From contig JAJJLU010003500.1 of assembly GCA_023807065.1 (NCBI GenBank), positions 1-64,000 on the forward strand: 64,000 nt of DNA, written 5' to 3'. The notes beneath the pieces are model-generated. The model saw only the letters and a program-made list of their open reading frames with translations, searched no databases and was not told the origin of the DNA. The stretch is from Isotricha intestinalis (Eukaryota > Ciliophora > Litostomatea > Vestibuliferida > Isotrichidae). Both the position numbers and the translations under genes were made by a program. Position 1 is the first letter of the stretch, and each line of letters starts with the position of its first letter. Shown one piece after another: positions 1-8,625 of the stretch.

Positions 1-414
1 AGAAAATGAATTATAATTTTTTTCCATATATTTCACATGAAAACACTCCATGCCAATTTAAATATCATTTCATACAATATTATTTAAGTAAACAGGACTA
101 TTAAATTCAATTACATTTTTATTCTAAAAATATTTTATGTATTGTTTGACAAGTAATTCGTTGATTTTTATTTAGTAATTTATCAAAATAAAAAAATTTT
201 CGTATCATTCAAGTAAATTTTCTCTATCTGTTTATTTTAATAATTCATAAATATATATATCTCTTATTTCTTTATCACATTCAGCACATTTTATTAGTAA
301 TGAATTGTTTTCTATACATTTAATTACTAGAGAATCAAAACAATCACTATGAATTATTAAATTACATTTAAATGAATAATTATATTCATCTAATAAATTA
401 AAATCATTAAAAAA
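1..414 (-). pseudogene. decayed RBR-type (RING-IBR) ubiquitin ligase relic
   Basis: Read on the minus strand from about 414 downward, one frame gives cysteine/histidine spacing like the end of a RING1 domain: FKCNLIIHSDCFDSL, then IKCAECDKEI, then IYIYELLK. A TAA, then a TGA, then a frame shift follow. Coding-like text continues after that (YFDKLLNKNQRITCQT; a WHG...C segment at about positions 25-40), in the order expected for RING1 followed by IBR in RBR E3 ligases. No in-frame ATG precedes it, and its 5' side runs into the start of the next gene at 423. Both TAA and TGA interrupt it, so an alternative code does not explain the breaks. The family call rests on spacing only. The rest may lie outside the window. 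Confidence 0.45.
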
Positions 415-422
415 AATAAAAA

Positions 423-1691
423 ATGAATAAAACCTTTTTTTTTCTTTATTCTTTTTTTTTCATAAAAATATCATGTTTATTTGAAAATGCACAATATATC
501 ACAGAATCAAAAGATACTGAAAAATTAGCAGAATCAATAGAACAAAAAAATAAATTAGCTTTAATATTATTATATTCACCATATTGTCCTCATTGTCATA
601 AATTTGCTCCTCAATATGAGAAATTATCAATTGATTATAAAGATTTTGCTGATTTTTATTCAATTAATGTGGTTGATAATAAAAATTATAGAAAAAAATT
701 TTCTATTTATGGTGTTCCAACTCTTTTTATTTATTTTAAAGGGGAATATAAACAACATAAAGGAGGAAATACTTATGAAATTGTTTCTAATGTTTTGGAA
801 AAAAATTATATTCATAAATGTGAAGAATTAGATTTTAAGAAATATGAAAAATTTAAAAATTCATTTATAAATTCAAAAGATATGAATAATTATATAATAG
901 GATTTTTTAATTCTACTGAATTAAAAGATAATTATGTTAATATAACAAAAAATTTTTTAGATTATATCGATAAATGTTATTATAGTATAAATAATGATCA
1001 AGAAGAAAATAATTTGATAATATCTGAAAATAAACAAAGAGGTAAAAATATATTTAATGAATATAAATCAGGAATTATAAATGAAACAATAAATGATAAT
1101 TATATTACTTTTATAATAAATAAAGTAAGAAATATATATGATGAAATAATTGTACAAACAAATATGTATTTATTAGAATATCAAGATAGAGATATTCTAA
1201 TTTTTTCATATAAAACTGAATCAGAAAGAGAAGAATTTTTAAAAAAAATTCTTGAATTAGATATTTTCTGTAATAAAAACAAAACTAGATTATTTAATTT
1301 TATTTTATTAAAATATGACACTGTTTATTCTGGAAAATATAAATTAAATGAATATGGAATTTTTCTCAGTAATAAAAATTTAGATCAAATTAAAAAAATT
1401 GAAAATTTCACTGAAATTGAAATTATGATAAAAGGAAATAATGAAAATGGAACAGAAGTTCATTCAAATAATACTACTCTTAGTCAAGCTATTGTTGATA
1501 ATTACCTTCAAAAATATATTGAAAAAAATAAAGCGAGAAATATTTATAAAAGAAATATTATTTTAACTTTTATTTTATGTTTTTTTGGTTATTGTTTCAT
1601 TTTTTATTTTATTGTTAGGATTTATAATAAACAAAAAGTAGAAAATAATATAAGAAACTTAAGAAATGTGGATAAAATTGAAACTGTTTAA
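423..1691 (+). CDS. thioredoxin-fold (PDI-family) single-pass membrane protein
   Basis: This 422-residue protein has an N-terminal signal peptide (residues 1 to about 22, Phe/Ile-rich). A thioredoxin domain follows at about 28-130, with active site CPHC at residues 55-58 and the conserved cis-Pro in YGVPTLFIY near residue 100. A less conserved lumenal stretch rich in NxT/NxS sites comes next, then a C-terminal transmembrane helix at about 377-400 and a short basic tail. In the PDI/TMX family such proteins catalyse or reshuffle disulfides in the ER lumen. The dipeptide in the active site is PH, as in DsbA, rather than the usual GH, which would make it more oxidising if DsbA chemistry applies (inference). 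No KDEL-type signal is present, so the membrane anchor is the likely retention device. It ends in TAA. Confidence 0.8.
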   Translation: MNKTFFFLYSFFFIKISCLFENAQYITESKDTEKLAESIEQKNKLALILLYSPYCPHCHKFAPQYEKLSIDYKDFADFYSINVVDNKNYRKKFSIYGVPTLFIYFKGEYKQHKGGNTYEIVSNVLEKNYIHKCEELDFKKYEKFKNSFINSKDMNNYIIGFFNSTELKDNYVNITKNFLDYIDKCYYSINNDQEENNLIISENKQRGKNIFNEYKSGIINETINDNYITFIINKVRNIYDEIIVQTNMYLLEYQDRDILIFSYKTESEREEFLKKILELDIFCNKNKTRLFNFILLKYDTVYSGKYKLNEYGIFLSNKNLDQIKKIENFTEIEIMIKGNNENGTEVHSNNTTLSQAIVDNYLQKYIEKNKARNIYKRNIILTFILCFFGYCFIFYFIVRIYNKQKVENNIRNLRNVDKIETV

Positions 1692-1818
1692 GATTGTAAA
1701 AATTTTTGATTTTTAAATTTCTATCTGAAAAAATATTTTGACAAATGATATAAAAATTTTCCCTTTTTATTATTTTATAATAACGTTTATTAATTAAAAA
1801 ATAATTTTTTTAAATAAA

Positions 1819-3329
1819 ATGTATAATCTATATATAGAAGAAAAAAAAATAAAAGAACAAAAAGATAAAGAAAAGCAATTAAAAAAAGAAGAAAATTATA
1901 GAAAAAAATTTGAAAGTATAATTTTTTCTTAAAATTAAATTAGAAAATATTCCATTAATCTATAAAAATTATGAAAAAAGAGTAAAAAATTTCATATCAG
2001 AGGTAAAATACAATTATATAAAAATAACAAATTATTTAGATGACACTTCCAGAACATAAAGTAATAATAAAAGATTTTTCAGAGAAAAAATATCCATTCA
2101 GAAATTTAGAAGTGAATGTAAAAAAGCCATTTACATTCAAAGGATATAAAACAGAAGATGAAAGAATTAATGAAAATATAAAATTAAATCAGTTTCTATA
2201 TAGTATGACAGAACCAAATATTCCAAAAAATAATTCATTAAACAATAATAAAAAAGAGAAAGAAGATGAATATAATTTTGACATTCCAAATCCAAATCAA
2301 ATTCAAAAATTATCAGTAATAAAAGAAACAGAAAAAATAAGAGATATATTAAAAAATAATATAGTAATACAACCAGAAATGAGATTTAAAGCAAGAACAG
2401 ATTTAGAAAGAATATATGATGCTTTAAAAAATAAATATTATAGAGAAAATGAAAGACAAATAATAGAAAGACAATTAAAGAATTTAAATTTAAATTCTTT
2501 TCAAACAACAGAATCAATAAAAAAAAGAATGAGTGTAATTTCTCCAATAAAGGATGATAAAGAAAATGAAGAAGAAGATGAACAAAAATATAAAATAAAA
2601 CCAAATCCATTATATGAAGAAGCAAGAAAGAAAGAATTAGAAATAAATTCAACAGATGTTATATATGGTGATGGCAACCTATATTATATACCAAAAAAAC
2701 AATATTTAAAACCATGGCAAAGAAATTTAGATTTAAATTCAGAAGCAGAAGGAATTCTAAGTGAATATCATATAAAAACTCATTTTAAAGCTTGTGCTGA
2801 AGTTGCAGAAAAGAAAATAGATTATAAAAAATTAAATAAACATAAAAGAAGTCAAACTATTGATTCAACACCTAAAAATTTATTTGAAATTAAAACAAAA
2901 GATTTTAAAGATAAAGATAATCAAATTAAATATGATAATTATGATAAAAATGAAAATCCTTATAGTCATAAATTTAATGACAATAATATTGATCCTGAAT
3001 CTTTAAGAGCTTTATCTGTTCTTGCTTTTGAAAAAGATTCTATTATTAGAGGTGATGAACCTGTTGTTGGACAATATATTCCTATGGGGAAAAAAAATAA
3101 GTATTATCATAAAAGAAAATTAGTAGATGAAAATAGTGTTTTAATTGATGGTAAAATATTATTTAAAGATTCACAATTTGATATTATTGCTCATAAAGTT
3201 TTAAATATTTGTAATGTTAATAAAAAAAAAAGTAAATTCAATAATACTTCTTTAAAAAAAAAAGATGGGAAATTAATGATTACTAGAGGATTATCTGTAG
3301 GAGAGTTTGAAAAAAAATACAAAATTTAA
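1819..3329 (+). CDS. conserved-looking charged protein of unknown function, three exons
   Basis: The gene model is join(1819..1915, 1944..2002, 2040..3329), giving 481 residues. The long open frame begins at an ATG at 2040, but that ATG directly follows a TAG acceptor. Two upstream exons (97 + 59 = 156 nt) join to it in frame across introns of 28 and 37 nt, so I place the true start at 1819 (MYNLYIEEKKIKEQ). The first ~50 residues form a Lys/Glu helix. The middle is charged and probably disordered. The C-terminal ~110 residues look folded (ESLRALSVLAFEKD, then VVGQYIPMGKK, ending GLSVGEFEKKYKI). I recognise no family. A cytoskeletal or ciliary role is possible but not shown. Confidence 0.7.
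1916..1943 (+). other. spliceosomal intron, 28 nt
   Basis: The intron starts GTATAA and ends TTAG, and contains an in-frame TAA. Removing it joins exon 1 (1819-1915) to exon 2 in phase 1 and restores an open frame. Confidence 0.65.
2003..2039 (+). other. spliceosomal intron, 37 nt
   Basis: The intron starts GTAAAA and ends TTTAG in phase 0. It ends one base before the ATG at 2040. Removing it fuses the upstream exons in frame with the 430-codon third exon. Confidence 0.65.
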
Positions 3330-3609
3330 CTTTTTTAATATTTAATAATTAATTAAATTATGAATAATAAAAAGAATAATTAATTTTATTAATAACATAA
3401 GTTTAATAAAAAAGTGTTATATTATATAATATATATATAAATTTTCAATTTATTTATTTCTATTATTTTAAGTAAATGTAAAATAAATGAGAAATATAAA
3501 AATGATAATTTTTTACTTTAATATTATTTTAATTTATTTAAGATTCATGGTTTTTGATTTTATGTTGTGAAATATTTGATGATGAAATGAAATTTATCTT
3601 TTAAATATG

Positions 3610-4080
3610 ATTATAGTCTTATAAAAATGAGGAAAATTATGATAAAGAATATTCAAAAAATTTATATGTCAAATTAATGAATTTATTGAAAAAAATTTAG
3701 ATGAAAAAAAATAATCACAATTAAATAAACAAGAAGAAACAATTGAAAAATTTATAAATCAAATACTACTAAAATAACTTCTGAAAATTTCGAATGTAAG
3801 ACTAGTAAAAAGAGATTTATTTCTTATTATTATATGAAAAAAAATATTAATATTATTCATAAAGATCAAATTAAAGAAGTTATAAATTCTAAAAAGAATA
3901 AATTGTATTATAAAGTCTGATACAATTCAATTGTGAAATGAAAGATTATGCTTCTTATTTAAATGCAATAATGAAATATCAAAATAATAAAAAAGTTATT
4001 TATTATAAATTAAATTCAGAAAAAAAGGAGATTATGATGAAGATAAAAATCTTTTTAAATAAGGTGGAAATTTATTTCTT
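3610..4080 (+). pseudogene. decayed protein-coding relic, family unknown
   Basis: The ~800 bp gap at 3330-4127 has no intact gene. From about 3610, coding-like pieces appear in successive plus-strand frames, separated by stops and shifts: NEENYDKEYSKNLYVKL, INEFIEKNLDEKK, SQLNKQEETIEKFINQ, KNINIIHKDQIKEVINSKKN, and DYASYLNAIMKYQNNKKV. Their composition (Lys, Glu, Ile, Asn with mixed hydrophobics) matches the genes here and not random AT-rich DNA, which would give mostly Lys/Ile/Phe/Asn runs with frequent stops. I read it as a gene broken by several indels. The stretch 3330-3610 shows nothing. Confidence 0.45.
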
Positions 4081-4127
4081 ATAAAGATTTATAAAATAAT
4101 TAATTATATTTAATTTAAATTATTTTA

Positions 4128-5261
4128 ATGGAAAAATATTTTAAAGTGTTTTCAAATTTTTTTTCTGATTCGAAAAAAGAAGAAGAAAATAAATTAGATC
4201 AAGATATATTTTTATCTAATATATTATATAGTTATAAAATGCAAAGAAATAGGAAAATAAATCATTATGGAAATATTAATAAAGAAAAATGCCCTAAATG
4301 CTCAAGTGAAATTCTTGCTGAAAAATACTCTCATTTTCACATCCCAAATAAATCAACTCATAATTCAATAAAATCAAATAAAGAAATAATTAATAATAAA
4401 GATAATATTATAGATAATCAAAAAAAAAATAAAATAAACATTATTTCTCCAATTAAAATAAAAATAAAAGAAGAAAAAGAATATAATAATAATATTAGTG
4501 AAAATTGGAATGAAATAAGTGAAGATTTTTTAAAGGAAGAATTATTAAAAATGAATTATAAGAATGAAGAAAAAATTTTCGAATTTTTTTATAATCATGC
4601 AATAATGAAAGGTAATTATACTAATTTTCCATTTTTTGATTTTATAAATTTTAAAAAATTCCTAATTTGTTTAAGAGGAGATGATGACTCAAATGGAAAT
4701 AAAGAAATAAAAGAATTAGTTTTAAATCATAATCTTTCTTCTTTATTAATAAATAAATTTATTAATTTAATAAAAAGTAGAGTTATTGATGCTATTGATA
4801 ATAATGAAAATATTCTTTATCCATTTATTGAATTTTTAATAATTAATGATATTAATGATTTAAATAATTTTTCAAAAGATACTTTTTTACAATATAAAAA
4901 TTATAATATTTTAATATTAATTATTCATTATTCAAATTGGAATATTATTGTATTAAATAAAATAAATAATTATGCCATATTTTTTTTATACGAACCTTAT
5001 GAAAATATAGATGAAGAAATTGCATATAAAATTATAATGAATATTTCTCAAATATACGATGAAAATATTAATTGGAAATTAAAAGCTTTTAATTATTTTT
5101 CTCAAGATTTTTATCATGAAATTTATACTTTAATTGCAATGGATTATTATTCAAGAGGAATTTTAGATATTCCTATTTTTAATGAAGTAGACTTAGAATA
5201 TTATTCTATTTTAATTTGTGTTGAATTAATTAATGGAACTTTATATACTTGTATTAAATAA
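4128..5261 (+). CDS. possible Ulp1/C48-like protein with a degenerate active site
   Basis: This 377-residue protein has a CPKC...H...H cluster near residue 50 that could bind zinc, then a disordered Asn/Lys linker. Its C-terminal ~230 residues look like the Ulp1/SENP cysteine-peptidase fold: a hydrophobic strand before an H-x3-W motif (LIIHYSNWNIIVLN), a following strand ending FFLYEP where the family has its Asp, and a segment KAFNYFSQDFYHEIYTL where the family has Q-x5-C-G. Gln is present, but the nucleophilic Cys is not. If the alignment is right this is a non-catalytic relative that might bind SUMO or a ubiquitin-like protein. The family call is inference from pattern and may be wrong; an unknown globular domain is the alternative. 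Confidence 0.5.
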   Translation: MEKYFKVFSNFFSDSKKEEENKLDQDIFLSNILYSYKMQRNRKINHYGNINKEKCPKCSSEILAEKYSHFHIPNKSTHNSIKSNKEIINNKDNIIDNQKKNKINIISPIKIKIKEEKEYNNNISENWNEISEDFLKEELLKMNYKNEEKIFEFFYNHAIMKGNYTNFPFFDFINFKKFLICLRGDDDSNGNKEIKELVLNHNLSSLLINKFINLIKSRVIDAIDNNENILYPFIEFLIINDINDLNNFSKDTFLQYKNYNILILIIHYSNWNIIVLNKINNYAIFFLYEPYENIDEEIAYKIIMNISQIYDENINWKLKAFNYFSQDFYHEIYTLIAMDYYSRGILDIPIFNEVDLEYYSILICVELINGTLYTCIK

Positions 5262-5298
5262 AAAATTTTTTTCCTGTTAAATAAAAATTTATAAATTT

Positions 5299-6213
5299 TT
5301 AATATGTTAATTTTTTAACAACTACTTTTTTTAAATATTTTTCTAAACTATCATTGGAGTATAAAAAGTATTTCTTTTCAATTGGATAAATAATAAAATT
5401 CACATATTTTTTTCCAATTAATTCACTAATACTTATTAAAAATAAGTAAATACCATATTTAATTAATTTTGATTGTATATAACATGTTAAACCAATAAAA
5501 ATATAAGCAAAAATAGAAATTAGTTCAAAACCTCTTTCAAGGAAAAATATTAAGGTTTTCTTTTTATATTTAAATTTATAATAAGAGTAATCTAAAACAA
5601 ATATAGTATAACTCACACAATTAAATAAAATCAAACTTTTATTAATTTTCAAAGAATATTTAAAATCATAAAATAAGCATAACAAAGAAAGAAAATATAA
5701 AAATTTTCCTATAAATCTTCTGTTTTGAAAGATTATATGAATTATTGTTAAGTATATTGTAATAAACAATAAATTAGATGATATTGAAATAAGTTTGTCT
5801 TTAATATTTTCAAATATAAATTCTTTTTCTATATCATATAAAATTAAATTTAGATTTGATGATACTCTAAGAATTGCATTTAATATTAAATATTCATTAA
5901 ATAAACGAGATAAAAGTAGTAAATCCCAATGATAATACATTTGGTTTTCTAAAATGCAATAAAATTTATGAATAAAGTTATAACTCACATATACAAATGA
6001 AATAATAATTGAAATAAAAATGTAATTAATAGACTTAGTATAATTTCCTTCAGGGACATTTAAATTCTGAATGAAATGATAAACAGGATAAGTACCCCAT
6101 AAAAATCCTATAAAAAATCTAATAAGAAAATACACCAATTTATTATTTCTCAATAAATAATTCAAATGTATTAACCCATAGTCTGCTTTAAAATATTTCT
6201 CTTTCCCTTCCAT
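5299..6213 (-). CDS. multi-span membrane protein, unknown family
   Basis: This 304-residue protein is dominated by hydrophobic helices, with roughly seven or eight likely membrane spans starting near residue 28 (LVYFLIRFFIGFLWGTYPVY). Short Lys-rich loops separate them. There is no signal peptide and no motif I recognise. The N-terminal ~25 residues are hydrophilic (MEGKEKYFKADYGLIHLNY). It converges on the Ulp1-like gene with only 37 bp between the two stop codons, and it diverges from the SHIPPO gene across ~140 bp. Its function is unknown. Confidence 0.75.
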   Translation of the reverse strand: MEGKEKYFKADYGLIHLNYLLRNNKLVYFLIRFFIGFLWGTYPVYHFIQNLNVPEGNYTKSINYIFISIIISFVYVSYNFIHKFYCILENQMYYHWDLLLLSRLFNEYLILNAILRVSSNLNLILYDIEKEFIFENIKDKLISISSNLLFITIYLTIIHIIFQNRRFIGKFLYFLSLLCLFYDFKYSLKINKSLILFNCVSYTIFVLDYSYYKFKYKKKTLIFFLERGFELISIFAYIFIGLTCYIQSKLIKYGIYLFLISISELIGKKYVNFIIYPIEKKYFLYSNDSLEKYLKKVVVKKLTY

Positions 6214-6351
6214 TTTTAATCTAATAAATATAAAATATTTAAAAATATATGTTAATTAATAAAAAACAAAACCAACAAATAAATTTTTTCAAACTTCAAT
6301 AAAAAAAATAAAAAAAATAAATAATAACAGAAAAAAAATACCAAAAAAAAA

Positions 6352-7227
6352 ATGAATCACCATTACCAAATAGAATCTCGTCAAAAAATAGTAAACGACG
6401 TAATAAACAACAGTACATCAAAGCAGATGTTTTCCTTTGGTAAATCAAAGCGTTTCCTTCGTCGTTACAGTCAAGATTTCAAAACAGAAAAATATTATGA
6501 TATTCCATCGTCCCGTTCAAACAGAATGGCAAGTTTTGGATATGGTAAAAAGTATGATATAATATCTATGACAGAAGGAACAGGAGATAATATAAAATAT
6601 AACAAAGCTCCATATTATACATTTTATAATTCAAAAGATAGTAAACATTATACATCACCAAAATATTCTTTTGGTTCTCGAAATTACAATTTTAATCCAA
6701 TGAAAAAAAATGCAACTCCTGGACCAGGGAGATATGCGACTAGAAGCAAATTAGGATATGGAGTTCCTAAATATTCATTTAGGAAAAAATTAGAAAATGA
6801 AATGAATAAAAGTTTATATGGTTATATTCCAGGTCCTGGGAAATATCCTATTATTGGTATGAGTTCTAAAGGAAAATATCCTTTAAGTAATTATGAAAAC
6901 ACTAAACAAGTTGGTTGGTCTTTAAGTAAAACTCCTAAATTTTTTACTTGTAATAAAGATAATGTACCTGGTGCTGGGAAATATGAAATTAAAGATTTAA
7001 TGAAAGGTGATGGAAAACAAATTAATAGTAAATTTAAAGGAGGTACTGCTTATAGTATGGGAATTAAATTCAGAAGTATTTTTGAAATTAAAGTTGATGA
7101 TAAATATCCTACTCCTGGTCCTGGACAATATGATACTTTTAGTGAGTTTACTATGTATAAAAGTGAAAAAAATGATGGAGGGAGAAGTACAACTCAGAAT
7201 AATTGGAGAAGTAAAACACAATATTAA
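6352..7227 (+). CDS. SHIPPO/PGP-repeat (STPGPGxY) axonemal-type protein
   Basis: This 291-residue basic protein carries spaced Pro-Gly-Pro motifs: TPGPGRYATRSK near residue 123, IPGPGKYPIIG near 161, VPGAGKYEIKD near 204 and TPGPGQYDTF near 255. Aromatic/basic stretches such as PKYSFGSRNYNF lie between them. These are SHIPPO (STPGPGxY) repeats, found in ODF3/CFAP-type proteins that line microtubules of cilia and flagella. There are no membrane segments. Its GC content is slightly higher than its surroundings, and TGG, TCG and CGT codons occur at the 5' end. It is the clearest indication in the first 10 kb that the organism has axonemes. Confidence 0.8.
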   Translation: MNHHYQIESRQKIVNDVINNSTSKQMFSFGKSKRFLRRYSQDFKTEKYYDIPSSRSNRMASFGYGKKYDIISMTEGTGDNIKYNKAPYYTFYNSKDSKHYTSPKYSFGSRNYNFNPMKKNATPGPGRYATRSKLGYGVPKYSFRKKLENEMNKSLYGYIPGPGKYPIIGMSSKGKYPLSNYENTKQVGWSLSKTPKFFTCNKDNVPGAGKYEIKDLMKGDGKQINSKFKGGTAYSMGIKFRSIFEIKVDDKYPTPGPGQYDTFSEFTMYKSEKNDGGRSTTQNNWRSKTQY

Positions 7228-7459
7228 ATTTCAATAGATTTTTTTTGGTTCTCTCTGTTTCTTATTTTAAATCTTTTTGTTTTTTCATATTTTATTTTTT
7301 TTTATGGTTTTTTAGGTTATTTATTATGATTTTTTGTATTTTTAAAAAAATATGTTTTTTATATTTTTTAAAAGAATAATCATATTTTAATATATTAATT
7401 ATAATATTATTATTTATATTTCTTTTGATATCTTTTTATTTATAAAAAAGAAAAATCAT

Positions 7460-8266
7460 TTAAAACTTGATTTTAAAATTTTTATTAGATGATTTAGAAG
7501 AATATGTTCTATTATTATTAAAATTATTATTTTTAGAAGAATAACTTAAAGTTAAATCTTCAGAATCATTATTTCCATGAAATAATTTTTCAAACTCTTC
7601 AATTAAATGTCTATGCATATTTGTTGTATCTTTTATCCTATTTAAAATATCATTTTCCAATTGAGTTAATTGTTTAATTTTAATATCATTTTCTTCTTTT
7701 AATTTTAATTCCATTTGTAATTTATTTTCTAAATCATTTTTAATTTCATTTTTTTTTGCAATTTCTATTGCTTTTTTTCTTTCTTCATTTAAATAATGTT
7801 GACTTTTAATTGCATCTGCTTTTTCTTTTTTTTGAAATTGTTCTTCTAATTCTAAATTTTTAATTAATTCTTCATTTGTTTTTTGTTGTTCTTTTAATAA
7901 TTTTGCTTCTCTATGATTTGAACTTATTCTTTCTTCTCTTTTAAAATTTATTCCATATTCAATTTGAGATTTTTGATTTAAATTTTTTATTTTTAAATTT
8001 TTTAAATCTTCTTCTCTTTGCTTTTTAAGTTTTATTTTTTCATTTGATTGACTTTTTTTTCTTTCAATACTTATTACTCTATCTTTTGTTTTTTTCTTTG
8101 TTAATTCTATTTTCTTCAAAGTTTTTTCATGCTCATTTTTTAAACATTGCACTCTTCCATTTAATAATAAATTATCTTTTTCAAATTGTTTTCTTTGATC
8201 TTTCATTAATTTTAATTTCTCATGTAATTGATATATATATTCATCATCAATTGGTTGATTTGTCAT
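7460..8266 (-). CDS. long coiled-coil protein, unknown family
   Basis: This 268-residue protein is almost entirely Lys/Glu/Gln/Leu heptads from residue ~8 to ~230 (for example YQLHEKLKLMKDQRKQFEK), followed by a Ser/Asn-rich tail that ends KNFKIKF. It has no signal peptide and no membrane segment. The start is the ATG after an A-rich leader (MTNQPIDDEYIY). It lies head to head with a small gene at 8345, with 78 bp between the starts. Structural or cytoskeletal roles are typical for such proteins; nothing more specific is visible. Confidence 0.7.
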   Translation of the reverse strand: MTNQPIDDEYIYQLHEKLKLMKDQRKQFEKDNLLLNGRVQCLKNEHEKTLKKIELTKKKTKDRVISIERKKSQSNEKIKLKKQREEDLKNLKIKNLNQKSQIEYGINFKREERISSNHREAKLLKEQQKTNEELIKNLELEEQFQKKEKADAIKSQHYLNEERKKAIEIAKKNEIKNDLENKLQMELKLKEENDIKIKQLTQLENDILNRIKDTTNMHRHLIEEFEKLFHGNNDSEDLTLSYSSKNNNFNNNRTYSSKSSNKNFKIKF

Positions 8267-8344
8267 ATTTATTTTTTTGATTTGAATATTAATATAATAT
8301 TTTAGTGATTAAGAATTTTTATTTTTTTCTGTTTAAATAATTAA

Positions 8345-8578
8345 ATGAATGAACAATTTCAAAAATATTCTCTTAGAATTTTTGATGAATTAAATAATGA
8401 AGTTAATTCTAAAGTTTCTTCAATTGAATCTAAAAAAATTGATGATACAGTAAAAAATTTAATGAAATTAGAAGAAATATTTACAGATATTGAAAATAAA
8501 TTAGATAAATCACTGAATAAAATAATAATAGCAAAATTAAACAAAGACATAGAAAATGAGTTAAATTTTATTAATTAA
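8345..8578 (+). CDS. small helical protein (77 aa), unknown
   Basis: This short gene starts at an ATG after A/T-rich leader sequence. The product is predicted helical with heptad-like spacing (VSSIESKKIDDTVKNLMKLE; IENKLDKSLNKIIIAKLN). Its composition and its head-to-head arrangement with the coiled-coil gene at 8266 argue that it is real. It could be a small coiled-coil subunit of a larger complex. An antisense frame of similar length (8359-8550) is its shadow. Confidence 0.6.
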   Translation: MNEQFQKYSLRIFDELNNEVNSKVSSIESKKIDDTVKNLMKLEEIFTDIENKLDKSLNKIIIAKLNKDIENELNFIN

Positions 8579-8625
8579 AATAATTTAATATTCCAAAAAT
8601 AATATAACTAAATAAAATACAAAAT

